Assembly: GCA_031277995.1 (NCBI GenBank)
Contig: JAITLH010000375.1
Span: forward strand, 1-7,669
From: Deltaproteobacteria bacterium
Lineage (GTDB): Bacteria > Desulfobacterota > Desulfarculia > Adiutricales > Adiutricaceae
Reading direction: 5' to 3'
DNA length: 7,669 nt
Under the pieces are notes generated by a model. That model made no database searches and was not told the origin of the DNA. It saw only the letters and a list, made by a program, of their open reading frames with translations. Position numbers and translations under genes: made by a program. Shown here piece after piece: positions 5,398 through 7,669 of this stretch. Numbering within the stretch: the stretch's first letter is position 1; each line of letters opens with the position of its first letter.

Positions 5398-6912
5398 TTA
5401 GGCGGGGGCGGCGGTGGCTTTGATACGCTGGGCGTGGGTGAGCTTGGAGAGCTCGATGACCTTTTTTTCGTCAAGCTTTAAGGCCTTGGCCAGAGCGGCG
5501 CCGTATTTGGGATCGGCCAGATAGCAGTGGGCGGCGTGGCGGAGGCGCACGTTATCGGAAACGCCGGTCATGTTGCGGGCGGTATTGTCGATGAGGATGT
5601 TTTTTTGATCGTCGGTCATTAGCCGATAAAGATCGCCCGGATACTTAAATAAGTCGTCGGTCGCGTCGTCTTTGGGTTCGTAGGAATCCAGGGCCCCGGA
5701 GAGTTCCAAGGGGGGCTCCTTGACGCCGATTTGTTCGGCCCATTGATCGTAGGAGTTGGGCTGGTAGGAGGTGGTGGCCCCGTAGTTTCCGTCAACCCTC
5801 ATCTGGCCGTCGCGGTGATAGGAGTGGTAGGGGATCTTGGGGGCGTTAACCGGGATTAGGGCGTGGTTTACGCCCAGGCGGTAACGCTGGGCATCCCCGT
5901 AGGAAAAAAGGCGGCCCTGAAGAAGTTTGTCGGGCGATAAGCCAATGCCCGGAACCACGTTGGCCGGGTTAAAGGCGGCCTGTTCCACGTCGGCAAAATA
6001 GTTCTCCGGGTTACGGTTAAGCTCCATAACGCCGATCTCCATTTTGGGGTATTCCTTATGCCGCCAGATTTTGCTGATGTCGAAGGGATTCTCGTAATGG
6101 GCCTTGGCCTGGGCTTCGGTCATGACCTGGATCGAGACGGTCCACTTGGGGAAGTCCTTTCTTTCGATGGCCTCAAAAAGATCCCTTTGGTGGCTTTCCC
6201 GATCGTTCGCGATTATCTTGGCCGCTTCCTCGTCGGTCAGGTTTTTGATGCCCTGCTGGGTAGCCAGGTGGAACTTAACCCAGACGCGCTCGTTTTTGGC
6301 GTTAATCAAGCTGAAGGTGTGGCTGCCAAAGCCGTGCATGTGACGGTAGCTAAAGGGGATGCCCCGATCGCTCATGGTGATGGTCACTTGGTGCAAGGCT
6401 TCCGGTAAAGACGACCAAAAATCCCAGTTACTCTGGGCGTTCCTAAGGTTGGTTTTGGGGTCGCGTTTGACGGCGTGGTTTAGGTCCGGGAAGCGCAAGG
6501 GGTCTCTTAGAAAAAAGACCGGGGTGTTGTTTCCCACCAAGTCCCAGTTGCCTTCCTCGGTATAGAATTTCATGGCAAAACCGCGGATGTCCCGCTCGGC
6601 GTCGGCCGCCCCCCTCTCCCCGGCCACGGTGGAGAAACGGACAAAGCACTCGGTCTTTTTTCCGACCTCGGAAAAGATCTTGGCTTTGGTGTATTTGGTG
6701 ATGTCGGCGGTGACCGTAAAGGTGCCAAAGGCCCCCGAGCCTTTCGCGTGCATGCGCCTTTCCGGGATGACCTCCCGGTCGAAATGGGCCAATTTTTCAA
6801 TCAGCCAAGCGTTTTGGAGGGTTAGGGGTCCCCTCTCCCCCGCCGAGATGGAGTTGGTATTGTCGGCTACCGGAGCCCCAACCGCGTTGGTAAGCTTTTT
6901 GTCATGATGCAT
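5398..6912 (-). CDS. katA: Monofunctional heme catalase, small-subunit (KatA-type)
   Basis: The enzyme splits hydrogen peroxide into water and oxygen, normally as a cytoplasmic heme tetramer. From the chosen start it is 504 residues, typical of clade 3 small-subunit catalases, with no large-subunit C-terminal extension. Key parts are present: distal His55 in RRMHAKGSGAFG, the Asn pair 128-129 in GNNTPVFFLRDP (one is the distal-pocket Asn), and the proximal heme ligand Tyr338 with Arg334 in RLFSYGDAQRYRLGVNH. The N-terminus MHHDKKLTNAVGAPVADN matches the family pattern KKLTxAxGAPVxDN. An in-frame ATG eight codons upstream (6936) gives an atypical extension and lacks a ribosome site, so 6912 is preferred. 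The gene is alone, bounded by its terminator and a long AT-rich upstream region with inverted repeats that may carry peroxide-responsive control. The active site appears intact. Confidence 0.96.
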   Translation of the reverse strand: MHHDKKLTNAVGAPVADNTNSISAGERGPLTLQNAWLIEKLAHFDREVIPERRMHAKGSGAFGTFTVTADITKYTKAKIFSEVGKKTECFVRFSTVAGERGAADAERDIRGFAMKFYTEEGNWDLVGNNTPVFFLRDPLRFPDLNHAVKRDPKTNLRNAQSNWDFWSSLPEALHQVTITMSDRGIPFSYRHMHGFGSHTFSLINAKNERVWVKFHLATQQGIKNLTDEEAAKIIANDRESHQRDLFEAIERKDFPKWTVSIQVMTEAQAKAHYENPFDISKIWRHKEYPKMEIGVMELNRNPENYFADVEQAAFNPANVVPGIGLSPDKLLQGRLFSYGDAQRYRLGVNHALIPVNAPKIPYHSYHRDGQMRVDGNYGATTSYQPNSYDQWAEQIGVKEPPLELSGALDSYEPKDDATDDLFKYPGDLYRLMTDDQKNILIDNTARNMTGVSDNVRLRHAAHCYLADPKYGAALAKALKLDEKKVIELSKLTHAQRIKATAAPA

Positions 6913-6918
6913 ATAAAA

Positions 6919-6924
6919 CTCCTG
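6919..6924 (-). promoter_or_regulatory. Ribosome binding site deciding the catalase start
   Basis: Read on -, CAGGAG lies six bases before the ATG at 6912-6910 (GGAG at 6922-6919). The sequence before the alternative ATG at 6936 is aaacgaactta, which has no Shine-Dalgarno match. This supports the shorter protein. Confidence 0.8.
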
Positions 6925-7044
6925 ATAAAAGTCCATTAAGTTCGTTTAAGAATCAATTAGGGTATGAGAGTTAAAAAGAAAAGACGTTTAACGATTTTGG
7001 GAAAAGAACTGACGATCGTTAGGGCGAAATTTAAACAAGGGTTC

Positions 7045-7061
7045 CCTATGCCTATCATAGG
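7045..7061. promoter_or_regulatory. CCTATG-N5-CATAGG inverted repeat, possible operator
   Basis: CCTATG (7045-7050), the spacer cctat and CATAGG (7056-7061) form a perfect six-base dyad about 130 bp upstream of the catalase start. The position would suit an operator for catalase or for a divergent gene. It does not match a regulator site I can name. Confidence 0.35.
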
Positions 7062-7208
7062 AAACATTAGCGACACCTACCGCACCTCTACCTATAGACC
7101 ATTTTTGATTTTCTGGTTGTTTAAAAGACTATTTATGTTTAAATTTAAAAATCGTTAAAATTAAGACTATAAATTAACAGTCAAATTAAAATAAATCCAA
7201 GACTAAAA

Positions 7209-7250
7209 TTAAGATAAGTTTAATCTTAAGCTAAACGTAACTTAGCTTAA
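7209..7250. promoter_or_regulatory. Two overlapping TTAAG-type palindromes, possible operator pair
   Basis: TTAAGAT-N7-ATCTTAA (7209-7229) is followed at once by TTAAGCTAA-N7-TTAGCTTAA (7226-7250). They share the TTAA at 7226-7229, and their centres are 19 bp apart. Both dyads are perfect. Base composition alone makes AT palindromes common here, but two side by side with the same outer half-site TTAAG are less expected. No T-run follows on +, so this is not a forward terminator. Confidence 0.4.
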
Positions 7251-7530
7251 CCAAAAAAAAGGCGCAAAAGACTGGACCTCAAGCGACTTAAAAAGCTAAA
7301 AATCCAACCTTGGTCAACTTTTCAAAATTTGGTCAATTTTTTGGCTAAAAAAATAACGAATCACCATTGGGTTTTTGGTTAAATCCCAGTCAAACCCGTT
7401 CCTAAACCCTTTACCGTATCGGATCTTACCCTAAAAGCCCCTCTAATTGCAAGCCTTAAACCCAGGGGTTTTGGCGAAAATTTAAACCCTTTTGCCCCGG
7501 GCGGGGAAAAAACCCAAAAGACGCGAACGA

Positions 7531-7669
7531 ATCCAAACCTACCCGAACCAAACCAATCCAAACCAATCCAAACCAACCCAAACCAAACCAAACCAAACCA
7601 ACCCAAACCAATCCAAACCACCCAAACCAACCCAACCCAAACCACCCAACCCTAACCACCAAACCCAAG
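7531..7669. repeat. Degenerate pentanucleotide (AACCA) tandem array
   Basis: From 7531 to the window edge the + strand is built of five-base units: mostly AACCA, interspersed with ATCCA and ACCCA. The register is kept for about 18 units to about 7620 and then slips several times by single bases. A decamer aaccaatcca repeats at 7551 and 7561. The + strand is almost free of G, and the - strand reads TTGGT with many GG pairs. Open frames across it follow from the lack of T and are not taken as genes. The array continues beyond the window. Confidence 0.9.

Larger units (their letters stand above)
6937..7530. other. AT-rich intergenic region upstream of catalase
   Basis: About 600 bp without a convincing gene. 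Positions 6950-7260 are very AT-rich and contain several inverted repeats (7045-7061, 7209-7229 and 7226-7250). Positions 7260-7530 are A/C-rich, with a direct TTGGTCAA pair at 7310-7317 and 7329-7336. The catalase promoter should lie just upstream of 6912 on -, but no -35/-10 pair was convincing. A small + strand frame at 6964-7158 is basic and low in complexity and is not called. Confidence 0.6.

Noticed and set aside
6913..6936. Catalase start at the upstream ATG (512 residues)
   Set aside because: It has no ribosome site. The CAGGAG of the internal start lies inside this extension, and family members begin near KKLTxAxGAP.
6964..7158. 64-residue basic open frame on + divergent from catalase
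   Set aside because: It lies in the AT-rich regulatory spacer across the CCTATG dyad, has only a poor ribosome site and no recognisable fold.
7489..7520. GC hairpin CCCCG-GG-CGGGG as a terminator
   Set aside because: The loop is too short and the T-run would precede the stem on -, while an A-run follows it on +, so neither orientation fits termination.

Overview
The window carries three full-length genes and unusually repeat-rich non-coding DNA. The genes are GC-rich (roughly 60% by eye), while the intergenic DNA is much richer in A, or in A and C on the + strand. The gene set suggests a Gram-negative, largely anaerobic bacterium: a trimethylamine methyltransferase (MttB) family enzyme, an envelope protein combining SPOR, VWA and OmpA-C modules, and a small-subunit catalase. 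VWA-plus-OmpA-C proteins of this type are familiar from Desulfovibrio-like Desulfobacterota (Deltaproteobacteria), so that is the best guess, but it is an inference without a database search.

Layout. Positions 1-980 hold a degenerate array of about 22-bp A-rich units, many carrying a small palindromic core, with higher-order duplications inside it. The MttB-family gene follows on + (1020-2486) and ends at a textbook terminator (2512-2557). It converges on the SPOR/VWA/OmpA-C gene on - (2783-4801), which ends at its own hairpin (2741-2776). Positions 4802-5298 have no convincing gene but hold an orphan promoter-plus-ribosome-site on -. A strong terminator (5299-5339) belongs to the catalase gene on - (5398-6912). 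Upstream of catalase, about 620 bp of AT-rich DNA contain several inverted repeats that could be operators. From about 7531 to the window end there is a pentanucleotide AACCA-type array, so both window edges lie in repeats.

How the genes relate. Each gene has its own terminator or long flanking spacer, so they look like three separate transcription units rather than an operon. The MttB homologue has no in-frame amber codon, so it belongs to the non-pyrrolysine branch that demethylates quaternary amines such as glycine betaine or relatives. No corrinoid protein or activase lies in the window to complete the pathway. The envelope protein would sit in the periplasm and bind peptidoglycan by two different modules. 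Catalase is a cytoplasmic peroxide defence.

The most unusual element is the left-hand array. Between about 578 and 972 its successive anchors are 21 or 24 bp apart with a single exception, which keeps a reading frame across many units, yet no gene is evident.
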